Assembly (NCBI GenBank): GCA_018806915.1
Contig: JAGKQI010000079.1
Span: 771,001-835,000, forward strand
DNA length: 64,000 bases
Reading direction: 5' to 3'
Source of the DNA: Phytophthora colocasiae
Lineage: Eukaryota > Oomycota > Peronosporomycetes > Peronosporales > Peronosporaceae
A program made the position numbers and the translations under genes. Positions 19,528-30,226 of this stretch are shown here, piece after piece. The notes beneath the pieces are model-generated. The model saw nothing but the letters and a program-made list of their open reading frames with translations. It had not been told where the DNA came from and ran no database searches. Numbering within the stretch: position 1 is the stretch's first letter; every line of letters starts with the position of its first letter.

Positions 19528-20986
19528 ATGGCAATCCCTCGGCGCGCTCTAATTATCATCGGTGTGGTGGTCGTGCTGGCCATTGTCGGTGTCATTGTAG
19601 GGGTGGTGGTCACTAAGGACTCGTCCAGTTCATCCAACACTACAGGCGGCACATCCTCTGCATCGGCTTCAGGAAGCAGCACCACGACGAGTTCAGGCGG
19701 CGCTACTAAGTCCTCATCCACCACCAAGAAGACGAGCACCAGTAGTGGTTCGTCGTCTATCACGTCGGATCCGACCAGCGTCACCTACTCTTTGGCAGCT
19801 TTTGCTATTGGTGACTGGGGAACGACCGTCACACAGGACTCGTGCTGCCAGTCTTCAGGCTATACAGACTATGATATTAATGCCGAAGATGTGGTAGCTA
19901 ATGTCATGAACCAACAGGCTGCAGCTGCGGACGTTGCCCCTAAGATCGTCATTGGCCACGGAGATAACTTTTACTGGTCGGGTATCAACTCTGAAGATGG
20001 TCGTGACTCCCGATTCACAACTACCTTCGAGGACAAGTTTGACGGCGATAATATCAAGACTCTTCCGTGGGTGAACGTGTTAGGCAACCACGACTACGGC
20101 GGAGCCGACTACATCTGCTCGGACGGTGACAACACCGCGAAGTGCTCGGACTCGGAAGAACTCGTCACTGCTCTGAAGAACAAGTTTTCGTGGCAGTCCG
20201 GATACACTAGTCCTAACGACGACCGCTGGATCCTTGAGGACCATTTCTACGTCTTACAGCTTCGAGGATTCCGACTCCGGAGTGAGCATTGACATCTTCA
20301 ACATCGACACGAACGATGCCGATTCTCACGGAGGACTTGAAACGTGCTGCCAATGCTATGGCTACGCTGGTGACGACGACGACACATGTGATAACGTTGC
20401 CCGTGGGGATGACGCTTGCTGTGGAGGTGATACGGACATGTACGACGCTTGTCTGGCTCAACTTACGTCTTGGTCGGATGATTCACGGACTCAACTGAAG
20501 GCAAACATCGCCAATTCAACCGCAACGTGGAAGATTGTCAACAGCCACTACAATCCGTACGCCCACTACGCTGAAGCTGGAATGGAGGAATGGTTTGACA
20601 TCATCAACAACACAGGTGTTCACCTTTGGTTGAACGGCCACACTCACGGTGAGAACCACGACTACTCGTCATCTTTGGGTGTGCACTTTGTTGATAACGG
20701 AGCTGGTGGTGGTATCATCAAGGAGTCTGCTCGTGGCATTCCAACCTACGCTACGGATTACGTGGAGAACTTGTGGGTGTATGATGGCACGGAGTATGGA
20801 TTTTTCTCGCTTACTGCATCGGAAGACTGGTTGAAGCTGCAGTATCATACGGCTGACTCGTCGTGGACGTACGCAGAAAGCTTCAACTCCACTACTATCG
20901 GTGGAGTTGCAACCAAGCACTGTTGGTACGTCCCCAACGATGGTGGAGAGGGACAGGAATGCACGTCGTCGTCCAGCTCCTCGTAG
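19528..20986 (+). pseudogene. purple-acid-phosphatase-like, copy 2 (one-base frameshift)
   Basis: It has the same architecture as copy 1: MAIPRRA lead, hydrophobic anchor, Ser/Thr-rich linker, and the metal motifs GDWG, GDNFY, GNHD, VNSH and GHTH, all present across two frames. The frame breaks at 20251-20256, where GTCTTACAGC replaces the paralogues' GTCTACAG. One extra T turns HFYVYS into HFYVLQ and leads to a stop soon after. Reading resumes in the second frame from about 20256 to the stop at 20984-20986. The break falls between the GNHD and VNSH motifs, so a truncated product would lack part of the metal site. No intron is present. Everything else is well conserved, so the lesion is recent or a sequencing error. 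Confidence 0.8.
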
Positions 20987-21244
20987 ATTTATTGCAAGCT
21001 AACGAGAAGCTAGAGGAAAAAAAAAACATGTACAAATCAAGTTGTTTTGAAATTGCAGAAATACTCGACGCATGAGTTCGATGTCGTAGGAATCGCTGAT
21101 CAGCAAGGTGTCGTACGCATTGATCGGTAAAGAACTCTGACTAGCCAAGACTCGTGTTCAGTATGCAAGGCGGCTAATAAACAAGTGCCTAACGGATCCA
21201 AGCATTATGAACCATATCGTGATAGCAGAGCGGCATTAGCTTAA

Positions 21245-21264
21245 GGTCACTCGCGAATTTGCAG
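21245..21264 (+). promoter_or_regulatory. putative initiator of phosphatase copy 3
   Basis: GGTCACTCGCGAATTTGCAG lies 41 bp before the ATG and matches the equivalent boxes of copies 1 and 2. Confidence 0.5.
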
Positions 21265-21285
21265 TGGAAAGTTTACACACAACTA

Positions 21286-22785
21286 ATGGGAATCCCCAGG
21301 AAAGCGTGGATCATCATCGCCGTTGTGGTTGTGTGTGCCGTCGTCGCTGTAGTCGTCAGCGTTGTAATGACCAGCGGCTGCTCAAGCTCTACCAGCACTA
21401 CCGACTCGGATACTAACACGTCCAGTTCAGGCAGCACGGTCAGCTCTAGTGGCACTTCAGTAACCAAGAAGAAGACAAGCAAAAGCACCAGCAGCGGATC
21501 GTCCAGCATCACGTCGGATCCTACAAGCGTCACTTACTCCTTGTCCGCCTTTGCTATTGGAGACTGGGGGACAACCGTCTCGCAGGACTCGTGCTGCACT
21601 CGTTCATCTACTTACAACGACTACGACGTCAATGCTGAAGATATCGTCGCTAACCTCATGGATCAACAGGCGGGTAATGCAGAGGTCACGCCTAAGATCA
21701 TCATCAGCCATGGAGATAACTTTTACTGGACGGGAATCAACAGCGACGACGGTCGTGACAGTCGATTCACCACGACATTCGAGGAGAAATATGACGGTGA
21801 CAATATCAAGACGATTCCGTGGGTTAATGTGCTGGGAAATCACGACTACGGCGGCGCGGATTATATCTGCTCGGACTCGGACGACGGCACCGCAGCTTGC
21901 TCTGATTCCGATGAGCTTGTGACTGCTTTAAAAAATAAATTCTCATGGCAGTCCACGTACACGAGCCCAAACGATGATAGATTGGTCTTGGAGGACCATT
22001 TCTACGTCTACACGATCGAAGACGCCGACTCAGGAGTGAGTATTGACATCTTCAATGTCGACTCTGGTGATGCAGATACCCACGGAGCTTTACAGACTTG
22101 CTGTCAGTGTTACGGCTACGCTGGTGACGACGACGACTCCTGCTCCAATGTCGTTCGTGGGGATGACGCGTGCTGTGGTGGAGATACCGACATGTACGAC
22201 GCGTGCATGGACCAATTCACAGAATGGAGCGATGATTCTCGCACGCAACTTGCTGCAAACATTGCCAACTCGACAGCCACGTGGAAGATTGTCAATAGCC
22301 ACTACAACCCGTACGCGCATTACGCAGAATCGGGCATGCAGAAGTGGTTTGACATTATCAACAGCAGCGACGTCCATTTATGGCTGAATGGACATACGCA
22401 CGGCGAAAACCATGACTACTCATCTTCACTAGGTGTTCACTTTGTCGACAATGGGGCTGGAGGTGGCATTCAAAAGGAATCAGCTAGCGGAATTCCGACG
22501 TATGCTGAAGATTATGTGGAGAACCTGTGGGTGTACGATGGTACTGAGTACGGATTCTTTTCGCTCTCGGCTTCGGAAGACTGGTTGAAACTACAGTACC
22601 ACACGGCGGATGAGTCGTGGACGTACGCGGAGAGCTTCAACTCGACTACTGTTGGTGGAGTAGCTACAAAACACTGCTGGTATGTTCCGAACGACGGCAC
22701 TTACGGACAAGAATGCACGTCTTTTTTCATCATCGTCTTCTTAGGCGAAATGTATCATTTGAAGATCGTTTGCTGCTCTTCATAA
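21286..22785 (+). CDS. purple-acid-phosphatase-like enzyme, copy 3
   Basis: The product is an intronless paralogue of 499 residues starting at MGIPRKAW. An in-frame ATG 27 bp upstream exists but is not shared by paralogues. Anchor segment, Ser/Thr-rich linker, Cys-rich insert and the five metal motifs (GDWG, GDNFYW, GNHD, VNSH, GHTH) are intact. The last residues differ: instead of the usual short tail after QECTS there is a hydrophobic extension (FFIIVFLGEMYHL...). A run of six Ts at 22722-22727 explains this. With one T fewer the frame would read on as a Ser-rich tail and stop at TAG within the TCTTCTTAG near 22742, like copy 2. The extension is therefore probably a one-base indel, and the catalytic domain is unaffected. 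Confidence 0.8.
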   Translation: MGIPRKAWIIIAVVVVCAVVAVVVSVVMTSGCSSSTSTTDSDTNTSSSGSTVSSSGTSVTKKKTSKSTSSGSSSITSDPTSVTYSLSAFAIGDWGTTVSQDSCCTRSSTYNDYDVNAEDIVANLMDQQAGNAEVTPKIIISHGDNFYWTGINSDDGRDSRFTTTFEEKYDGDNIKTIPWVNVLGNHDYGGADYICSDSDDGTAACSDSDELVTALKNKFSWQSTYTSPNDDRLVLEDHFYVYTIEDADSGVSIDIFNVDSGDADTHGALQTCCQCYGYAGDDDDSCSNVVRGDDACCGGDTDMYDACMDQFTEWSDDSRTQLAANIANSTATWKIVNSHYNPYAHYAESGMQKWFDIINSSDVHLWLNGHTHGENHDYSSSLGVHFVDNGAGGGIQKESASGIPTYAEDYVENLWVYDGTEYGFFSLSASEDWLKLQYHTADESWTYAESFNSTTVGGVATKHCWYVPNDGTYGQECTSFFIIVFLGEMYHLKIVCCSS

Positions 22786-23342
22786 AGTTGATACCTCGTG
22801 GCTTCGTCGATCTCTGAGATGGCGTGCCAGTGGAGATAGAGACGCGAGTAAATTCATCGTCAGTCGAACTGACTATCCAGTCGTAGTGGAGTCGTATGGC
22901 AGCGGATTTTTGAGCTTTTGGCATGATCAATAGATTCCGCCCTATGCTGTTTTCAACGACTGTAGGCTTGGGTGTCTGTCCCAAGCTTCTATGTGGAGCT
23001 GCATCGATGTTTGGTGTTCGTCTCCACATGACAGTCTTGTGTTCACTAACTTGACTGTATTAGTCCTTTGTTGAAGTTAATGAGTTTGTCGCGAGTGACG
23101 ATGCTACATAAGAAATGAAACACTTGTTTTATTATCCTGCTGGTCAAACGCTTTTGACGCTAGGAATGATAATCTGTTTAGTAGATAATCACATGCTGGA
23201 ACTACTTTCCACCGTCTTCTCTACCTTATCTCGCGATGTAACTGCGAAGGGACGCTCGCTACTACGAATTGAATGTATCATTTCCGAATTCTCTAGATCT
23301 CTGCTCAACCACAAGACAAACCTCAACTTCCGGTTTTAAAGA
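22786..23342. other. no recognisable gene
   Basis: A minus-strand open frame at 22730-23029 overlaps the phosphatase copy 3 end. I can neither assign nor dismiss it. Nothing else is visible before the transposase remnant. Confidence 0.35.
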
Positions 23343-23950
23343 ATGTCACAACGCCACTCGTCTCCTGCTACTCGCGCGAAACCATCGTCAATGCGCCGGC
23401 TTTCCAATGCAAGAAACAACCGTAGAACGCCATCGCTTGGGCAGGAATCGAGCGAAGCAAGGGCACGTTCCACGCGCTCCCGCACTGCCCATATTGGACA
23501 TCTCCAAACGATGTTAGAGATGCTAGAAGACCGTGAAGAAGCTCAACGAGAGGAGCTGGCGCAATTTCCAGGTGATACGCATGAAACCTGCGGTGATTCC
23601 ACCGATAACACGTCGCCATGCCCTATTTTAGACGGGATATTCAAGACGGTGGTGCTGAGGCTGTACTACGGCTCACGAATTTCTCTCCAAGTGAACTCAA
23701 TGTGTTGTGGTTTTCGGTGCGAAGCCACGTCCATTGTTACTGGAATGTTGGTCGTGGAAGGCGGTCAAATTTTGCTGCCAAGGACGTCTTCTTCATGCTA
23801 CTCGTTGTGATGAAAGCAGGAGGAACCGCCACTGATGTCACATTCCAACAGTCTAACAGGCCAGCAGGGTCGATGGCAGAAGCCATGCCGTTCTACAGCG
23901 CAAAGCATAAGCTGTACGGGTTCAAGGTATCATCCAGCACACGACAGTAA
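23343..23950 (+). pseudogene. Harbinger-like (DDE_4) transposase remnant
   Basis: After an Arg/Ser-rich N-terminal stretch, the frame shifts near 23600 and encodes a transposase-like block. This has the pattern 'sPSELNVLWFSVRSHV...NVGRGRRSNFAAKDVFFMLLVVMKAGG', then abruptly a DVTFQQSNRPAGS...YSAKHKLYGFKV segment typical of the DDE_4 (PIF/Harbinger-like) catalytic centre. The join between the two blocks lacks the usual sequence in between, so there is an internal deletion. The rest of the catalytic domain is missing. No terminal repeats were found. It is inserted or left over between phosphatase copies 3 and 4. Confidence 0.6.
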
Positions 23951-24406
23951 CGATTCATTCAGCGATGACGACGAGACTCAGATGGAGGAAAGCGGGTAGA
24001 CGGTTGTTATTATCTGTAGGCGTGTAAATTCTGAGGTCGGTGTCCATTTGATTTTCCTTTGTAGCATCTTTATTTGACACAGTATATTGTGTTTTTAACG
24101 GTCTAACAGTATGGTACGTGATTAATTTATTGGAACAGAGTACATTACATTGAACGCAATGACTTCGTGGTTACGATCATTCTTCTTTTGTGGTCTATTG
24201 ATACTTTGCAAATGACTTGGTGTTCGTACGGTATGGGAGTGAAATTAACTTTGTCCCACATTGTCTGGTTGTGTTCGAACATCAAACGCTTTTATCCAAT
24301 TAAAATACTTTGTGACAGTTCTCTGACGAATCAGAAGTCGAGAACGTTAACTACAACCCCATAGCCGGAACAAGCGAGTCAGTGTGCCGGGCGGTAGGGG
24401 GTCTCG
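23951..24406. other. AT-rich intergenic stretch
   Basis: Nothing recognisable. The right edge leads into the promoter of phosphatase copy 4. Confidence 0.4.
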
Positions 24407-24421
24407 GCTCATTTGCGCTTT
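24407..24421 (+). promoter_or_regulatory. putative oomycete initiator, phosphatase copy 4
   Basis: GCTCATTTGCGCTTT lies 96 bp before the ATG and is identical to the box before copy 5. It fits the published oomycete core promoter pattern (GCTCATT followed by a C-rich/A-T flank). This is a different box from that of copies 1-3. Confidence 0.6.
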
Positions 24422-24502
24422 CGCAGCGGACCGCAGACTCCGATCCCCCTCCAGAAGCACACAACTTCAGCCCAGACAGCTCGGAGTACGTAACCCATCG
24501 AA

Positions 24503-26030
24503 ATGGTCAGTAAGAAGGCTGCGATCACCGCTGTAGTGGTCATTCTGGCCGTCATCGGCGTCATCGTCGGCGTTCTGGTCGCGCGTAAGTCCAGCGACTC
24601 GGCCAGTGAGTCTTCGGGCAATTCCAGCTCCGGTTCGGGTGCAACAGGCACCAGCAGCAGTGGAACGTCTACAACCACCGCTTCATCGTCTTCTTCTTCT
24701 GGAACAACGTACAAGCTCAAGAACTCAACCAGCAGTTCTTCCTCCAGCTCCATCACCTCCGACCCAACTGATGGTGAGCTTTTCCTTCATAGTGAGACGG
24801 GACCAGATATTGACACTGACGTGAATGATTTGCTTCCTTACAGCCAAGTTCACTTTGACGGCCTTCGCTATTGGTGACTGGGGAACGACCGTCACGAAAG
24901 ACTCGTGCTGCACGCGCTCGTCCACGTACAACGACTACGATGTGAACGCTGAGGATGTTGTGGCGAATCTCATGAACCAACAGGCCAGTGCTGCCTCGGC
25001 TGCTCCTAAGTGCATCCTCAGCCACGGCGACAACTTCTACTAGACGGGTATCAACAGCGACGATGGAAGGGACTCCCGATTCACGACCACTTTTGAAGGA
25101 AAGTACGAAGGCGACAACATCAAGAGCATTCCGTGGGTCAACGTTCTGGGCAACCACGACTACGGTGGTGCCGATTACATCTGCTCTAAGGGTGACAACA
25201 CTGCTGCGTGTTCCGACTCGAAAGCTATTGTGGCCGCTTTGGAGAGTAAGTTCTCATGGCAGTCGACGTACACGAGTCCCAATGACAACCGTTGGATCCT
25301 GAAGGACCACTTCTACGTCTACTCGATCGAGGACAAAGACTCCGGAGTCAGCATTGACATTTTTAACGTCGACTCAGGTGATGCCAGTACGCACGCTGCT
25401 CAACAGACTTGTTGCCAGTGCTACGGATATGCCGAAGGCGATGATAAGACGTGCAAGAACGTCGCTCGTGGAGACAAACTGTGCTGTGGCGGAGATACTG
25501 ACATGTTTGATGCTTGTTTCGACAAGTTCACGGAGTGGAGTGATGACTCACGTAAGCAACTTGCCAAGGAAGTGGCGTCTTCCAAGGCCACGTGGAAGAT
25601 CGTCAACAGTCACTACAACCCGTACGCTCACTACGACCAAACGGGAATGAAGAAGTGGTTCGACATTCTCAAAGACTCTGGCATTCAGCTCTGGATGAAT
25701 GGACACACTCACGGTGAGAACCACGACTACTCAGCTTCGCACAAGGTTCATTTCGTCGACAATGGTGCTGGTGGTGGTATCCAGAAGGAATCTGCTAGTG
25801 GTATTCCTGAATTTGCTGCTGGTGATGTGGAAGCTGTTTGGGCATACGGCGGCCAGGAGTACGGTTTCATGTCGGTGGAGGCGTCAGAGGAGTGGCTGAA
25901 GCTTCAGTACCACACGGCAGACGATTCGTGGTCGTATGCTGAAAGCTTCAAGGCGTCTACGGTCGGTGGTGTCGCTACCAAGCACTGCTGGTACATTCCG
26001 TTGGACGGTGGTCAAGGCAAGGAATGCTAA
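24503..26030 (+). pseudogene. purple-acid-phosphatase-like, copy 4 (in-frame stop)
   Basis: It has two exons. Exon 1 (24503-24773) encodes MVSKKAA, a hydrophobic anchor and a Ser/Thr-rich linker. A 70-bp GT-AG intron (24774-24843, phase 1) follows, then exon 2 from 24844 encodes AKFTLTAFAIGDWG and the rest of the enzyme. At 25041-25043 a TAG replaces the TGG tryptophan codon that follows GDNFY in the paralogues, truncating the protein inside the metal site. Downstream the frame is open to 26030 with GNHD, VNSH and GHTH intact. A single transition explains the loss, so this is a recent nonsense allele or a base-call error. It shares the C-terminal end (...GKEC) with copy 5 and is its closest relative in the array. 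Confidence 0.85.
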
Positions 26031-26409
26031 GCTTTTAGAGCACGACATACAAATGCGTTTTTGGATAAATGAATCATTTTCAGTGATAGCTAACAATGTT
26101 CTTGGTAAACTGTTGAGTTGTCGAACAAGCCTCTCTGTGAAGTGGATTTTGGCACAAGAGAGAAAGTCAAAGAATCATTTCGTACCCACGAATGCTCGTT
26201 GAGACGGAGAGTGCGATACGAAAGGCAGCAATTTATCGTTGCCTCGAGAGTCAATTCAGGAGCAAAGTCGCCAAACGCCTCGTCTACATGAGGAGAGAGT
26301 ACATGTACTTTAGTTTGTGGAGATTTGGTGTCCGAGCTTCTCCCCAGTTTTAATTTGCATACAAAACACATTTGCACGACAACGCTCGTCCCACTACAGT
26401 AACACTTAA
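26031..26409. other. 3' flank of phosphatase copy 4
   Basis: No gene is visible. It ends at the TTAA target site (26406-26409) of the piggyBac-type element. Confidence 0.5.
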
Positions 26410-27202
26410 CCCTTCTAACCCGAGCCGTTATTCTGTATTCTACAGAATAAGCAATTATCTTGATTAAAGTATGAACGATAACCTGCGAAAAGTATGCCGT
26501 TGGAAGCCCTTTCGTGCTCGGCGAGGCATATTCTGTACATAAAGTGTACATCATCGGCTATAGCATGCACAATGTATCCAACATCTGCGAAACTGGCGAT
26601 CTCCTATTGGCTCCCTGGCGGACAAAACATGTTCAAAACCTCTCACTCGGCAACCCCCGTCAAATTTGAAACGACTCTGTACTGTGCGGCACTCTTGGCG
26701 CCAACCAACCATCCGCCAAAAGCGCGCGAAGTGCAAAGCGCGCGAAGAGGAAGAATTTGCCCAGTTCCTAACTAACGGAGTAGTGAGGAGGAACTGGGCA
26801 AATACTTCTCTGCAGGCTCCAGCAAGACCTACTGCAAAGTACGTGGTGCTAACTAGTTGTCCTTCTTATTCCTCGTCTTTACTTTCTCTCTTACGTTTGC
26901 GGAATCTAATCATCTTTAGGCTCGGTGGAATGCTCTTCCCGTCACCCGAGGTATCGTGCCATTTCTGATAGCACGTGAGCGTGAACGTGGCAGAGCGGTA
27001 CACGACCGCCTAAACCATTGCTGACAGAAGGTGCTCAAAAGGCGGAACGCACCTTACACAAGTACTGCCTGCGTTTGTTCTGCTTGGTGATCCGATGTGT
27101 TCACTAACGTGTGCTTCTAGCGTGATATGACAAAACACCAGGTCCTCGGCGTTGATATGAGTCTAAAGTTGATTCTGCGCAGCGCCAGTAGCTGGATGTG
27201 TC

Positions 27203-27580
27203 GAATTATTCTGTAGCATCCCGACATACGGCTGTGGGAAATTCCCTGTGCGGGCAACATCCAGAATTAGTAAAGCACCACTCGAGTTATTCTGTAGCAT
27301 CCTGACTTACGGCTACGGGAAATTCCCCAGTGCACACAATTCGGGGCAACATCCATAATTAGTAAAGCACCACTCGAGTTATTCTGTAGCATCCTGACTT
27401 ACGGCTACGGGAAATTCCGTGTGCACACGCAACATCCAGAACTAGTAAAGCACCACTCGAGTTATTCTGTAGCATCCTGACTTACGGCTATGGAAATTCC
27501 GTGTGCACACGCAACATCCAGAATTAGTAAAGCACCACTTGGAGTTATTCTGTAGCATCCCCGGCTTACGGCTGTGCTCC
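27203..27580. repeat. ~85-bp subterminal tandem repeat, about 4.5 copies
   Basis: The unit contains GTTATTCTGTAGCATCC, TTACGGCTACGGGAAATTCC and CAGAATTAGTAAAGCACCACT. It starts near 27205, 27290, 27378, 27462 and (partial) 27545, with small length changes between copies. Each unit carries TTATTCTGTA, the same core as in the element's terminal inverted repeats, so these may be amplified transposase-binding sites. Confidence 0.75.
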
Positions 27581-27692
27581 TCATTGTATGTGATCTATCC
27601 ATACTCTGGGATATCGCAGAGATCACCTGTCAAGTCAAAGTTACTAGTTTCCGGAACGTTGTCATTTATTTCCAGGTCTTCTACATCTTCTT

Positions 27693-28260
27693 CTACACTT
27701 TCCTCAAGTGGACCACCTCGTTGTCTGCCATAATGTCTTCTTCGTCGGCGTTGGAATCGGAATCGCTGACATCAGCGGTCTCCACGAGATTCACGTCATC
27801 GATAGCTGTAGAGCCAAACAGTCGCTCCTTTCGGAGCCTCTCCATGAAATTGTCGCTACCAAACACGTCCGAGTCGATGAGGCCGTCGGCTCCGTTTGGT
27901 TCATCGGTCTCGCTCTTTGCTTCTTCATCAGCAGCCATGCACTCACTTGAATCGAATTCTGGATCATCCGGAAAAAAGGCATTGGTCGCGCCGTCTTGCT
28001 CCGTATCATCCGGTATAGCTGCTGGTAGTTCACCTGTAGCGCCCACCTCCTCTGTGTCGACAACTGTGGTGGCACAAAAATAAGGCCACTAACCTTCAAA
28101 GAAGTTTATGCCACGTCTGGCTTCGTCGAGACGGCCCTTCACCCCGGCTTCACGTAGCGTTGATTCTAGGTCATCCCTGTCGGCTTACGAGCCTTCCAGC
28201 CTTCCTCGCAGATCTCGCGCAATAGTTGCTTGAACGGCATCTCTGCTGGGCCGTTCATTT
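27693..28260 (-). pseudogene. piggyBac transposase N-terminal remnant
   Basis: Reading on the minus strand from about 28250, the sequence encodes a block resembling the N-terminal region of oomycete piggyBac-type proteins (FKQLLREICEEGWKARKPTG, then after a stop, QRYVKPG). A long acidic stretch follows (27693-28046, rich in Asp/Glu with DDPEFDSSE). Stops and shifts break it, and the DDD catalytic domain is absent. The acidic N-terminus parallels that of the chromodomain transposase gene at 4520-5060. Confidence 0.5.
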
Positions 28261-28606
28261 TTTCGAATGACAATGTGAGGTAGCTTCTGACACGTGAACC
28301 GATGGGCTTTCGACAGAATTTTCAAACCTGTTGGGGATTTATATGCGTCTTTCTATCCTCCTTGAATAATACCCGTCTATCATCCCATCGCCGATCTGTT
28401 AGGAAAGTGGACTGATCCAGACACCATACAATAATCTTCATGCGGAGTTTTGGAGCGCTGATGAGTTTGCTGGATATTAAATCCTGTACAATATATTATT
28501 CTGTAGGATACAGAATACCGGGTTAGAGGGGTTAATCAAATAGAGCCGGCCGACAAGCACGCGGGATCGGATAGGCCGCCGCGTTTATTGACAGAGTGTG
28601 GCTCCA

Positions 28607-28621
28607 GCTCATTTGCGCTTT
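28607..28621 (+). promoter_or_regulatory. putative oomycete initiator, phosphatase copy 5
   Basis: GCTCATTTGCGCTTT lies 82 bp before the ATG and is identical to the copy 4 box. Confidence 0.6.
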
Positions 28622-28688
28622 TGCCGAGGAGGAGAGGCATCAGAGCTCCCGTCAGTAGGACAGGACCCACAGCAGATACTGGACCAAG

Positions 28689-30226
28689 ATGATGACCAAG
28701 AAGGCTCAACTCGTGGGCATTGTGCTCATTGTCGCCGTTATCGGTGCCATTGTTGGTGTGATGGTGGTTCGCCAGAAGGACAGTAGTTCAGCCAGTGAAT
28801 CGTCAGGAACTAATAGCTCCGGCTCAGGCTCCAGCGTTACTGGTGGTGACGGTGACAGTTCGACCACCACCAGCTCATCTAGCGGCAAGACCTCAGTGTC
28901 CAAGAAGAAGAAAACGACGTCGGGCTCAGGCTCAGGTACCGGCTCAATAACGTCCGATCCGACTTCGGGTAAGATTGATTTCGCTAGTATACGGAATTCA
29001 GCCCTGCTCAGACTGGTCGATTGTTGCTCTTTTACTTAGCCAAGTTCACTTTGTCGGCCTTCGCTATTGGAGACTGGGGAACGACAGTCAACAAGGACTC
29101 GTGCTGCACGCGTTCGTCCACTTACAATGACTATGACGTCAATGCCGAGGATATTGTGGCCAGTTTGATGGACCAGCAGGCCACGGCAGCATCTGCAGCC
29201 CCCAAGTGCATCCTCAGCCACGGTGACAACTTCTACTGGACAGGAATTGACAGTGAAGGAAGTCGTGACTCCCGTTTCACGACGACGTTCGAGGATAAGT
29301 ACGAAGGAGACAACATTAAGAATGTGCCGTGGGTGAATGTGCTGGGCAACCACGACTACGGTGGTGCTAGTTACATCTGCTCGGACGACGAGGGTCTCGC
29401 GAAATGCTCTTCTGCCGATGAGTTGGTTAAGGCGCTATCTAACAAGTTCCAGTGGCAGTCCGATTACACGAGTCCCAATGACAACCGTTGGATCCTGAAA
29501 GATCATTTCTACGTCTACTCGATCGAGGACAAGGACTCCGGAGTCAGCATTGACATTTTCAATGTAGATGCTGGCGATGCTAGTACGCATGGTGCTCAAC
29601 AGACTTGTTGCCAGTGCTACGGATACGCTGAGGGAAGTGATAAGAAGTGCAAGAACGTCGCTCGTGGAGATAAACTCTGTGCTGGTGGTGATACCGAGAT
29701 GTTCGACGCTTGTTTCGACAAGTTCACGGAGTGGAGTGATGACTCACGCAAGCAACTTGCCAAGGAAGTGGCGTCTTCCAAGGCCACGTGGAAGATCGTC
29801 AACAGTCACTACAACCCGTACGCTCACTACGACGAAACGGGAATGAAGAAGTGGTTCGATATCCTTCAGGATTCGGGCATTCAGCTCTGGATGAATGGAC
29901 ACACTCACGGTGAGAACCACGACTACTCAGCCTCGCACAAGGTCCATTTCGTCGACAATGGTGCTGGTGGTGGTATCCAAAAGGAATCTGCTAGTGGTAT
30001 TCCTGAATTTGCTGCTGGTGATGTTGAAGCCCTGTGGGCGTATGGAGGCCAAGAGTATGGTTTCATGTCGGTGGAGGCGTCAGAGGAGTGGCTGAAGCTT
30101 CAGTACCACACGACGGACGATTCGTGGTCCTTTGCTGAGAGTTTTAAGTCTACTAAGGTCGGTGGTGTCGCTACCAAGCACTGCTGGTACATTCCGTTGG
30201 ACGGTGGCGAAGGAAAAGAGTGCTAA
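28689..30226 (+). CDS. membrane-anchored purple-acid-phosphatase-like enzyme, copy 5
   Basis: It has two exons. Exon 1 (28689-28968) encodes the anchor (AQLVGIVLIVAVIGAIVGVMVV) and a Ser/Thr/Gly-rich linker. A 71-bp GT-AG intron (28969-29039, phase 1) is followed by exon 2 to 30226, giving 488 residues. The metal motifs GDWG, GDNFYW, GNHD, VNSH and GHTH and the Cys-rich insert are intact. One Cys of the insert's pair is changed (LCAGGD where others have CCGGD). It is nearly identical to copy 4 over the second half of exon 2, including the tail ending in KEC. This suggests a recent duplication or gene conversion between 4 and 5 despite the transposon now between them. Confidence 0.85.

Larger units (their letters stand above)
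26410..28531 (-). mobile_element. decayed piggyBac-type element with TTAA target duplication
   Basis: The element is bounded by TTAA on both sides (26406-26409 and 28532-28535), the hallmark target duplication of piggyBac. The left end starts CCCTTCTAACCCG and runs into TTATTCTGTATTCTACAGAA. The right end, read inward, starts CCCCTCTAACCCGG and runs into TATTCTGTATCCTACAGAAT. The two ends are imperfect inverted repeats of about 40 bp with an internal palindrome (TTCTGTA...TACAGAA). Inside are a tandem-repeat block (27203-27580) and a minus-strand remnant of the transposase N-terminus (27693-28260). The catalytic core is missing. The element lies between phosphatase copies 4 and 5. Confidence 0.8.

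Noticed and set aside
17428..22377. Minus-strand and alternate-frame open frames over the phosphatase genes
   Set aside because: Codon bias in the real genes keeps other frames open. None carries a recognisable domain, and they recur at the same place in each paralogue.
26494..26968. Plus-strand frames inside the piggyBac element as host genes
   Set aside because: They are short, overlapping and without motifs, and lie inside a decayed element.
27203..27580. CRISPR-like repeat array
   Set aside because: Units are contiguous without unique spacers and lie inside a eukaryotic transposon carrying its terminal core.
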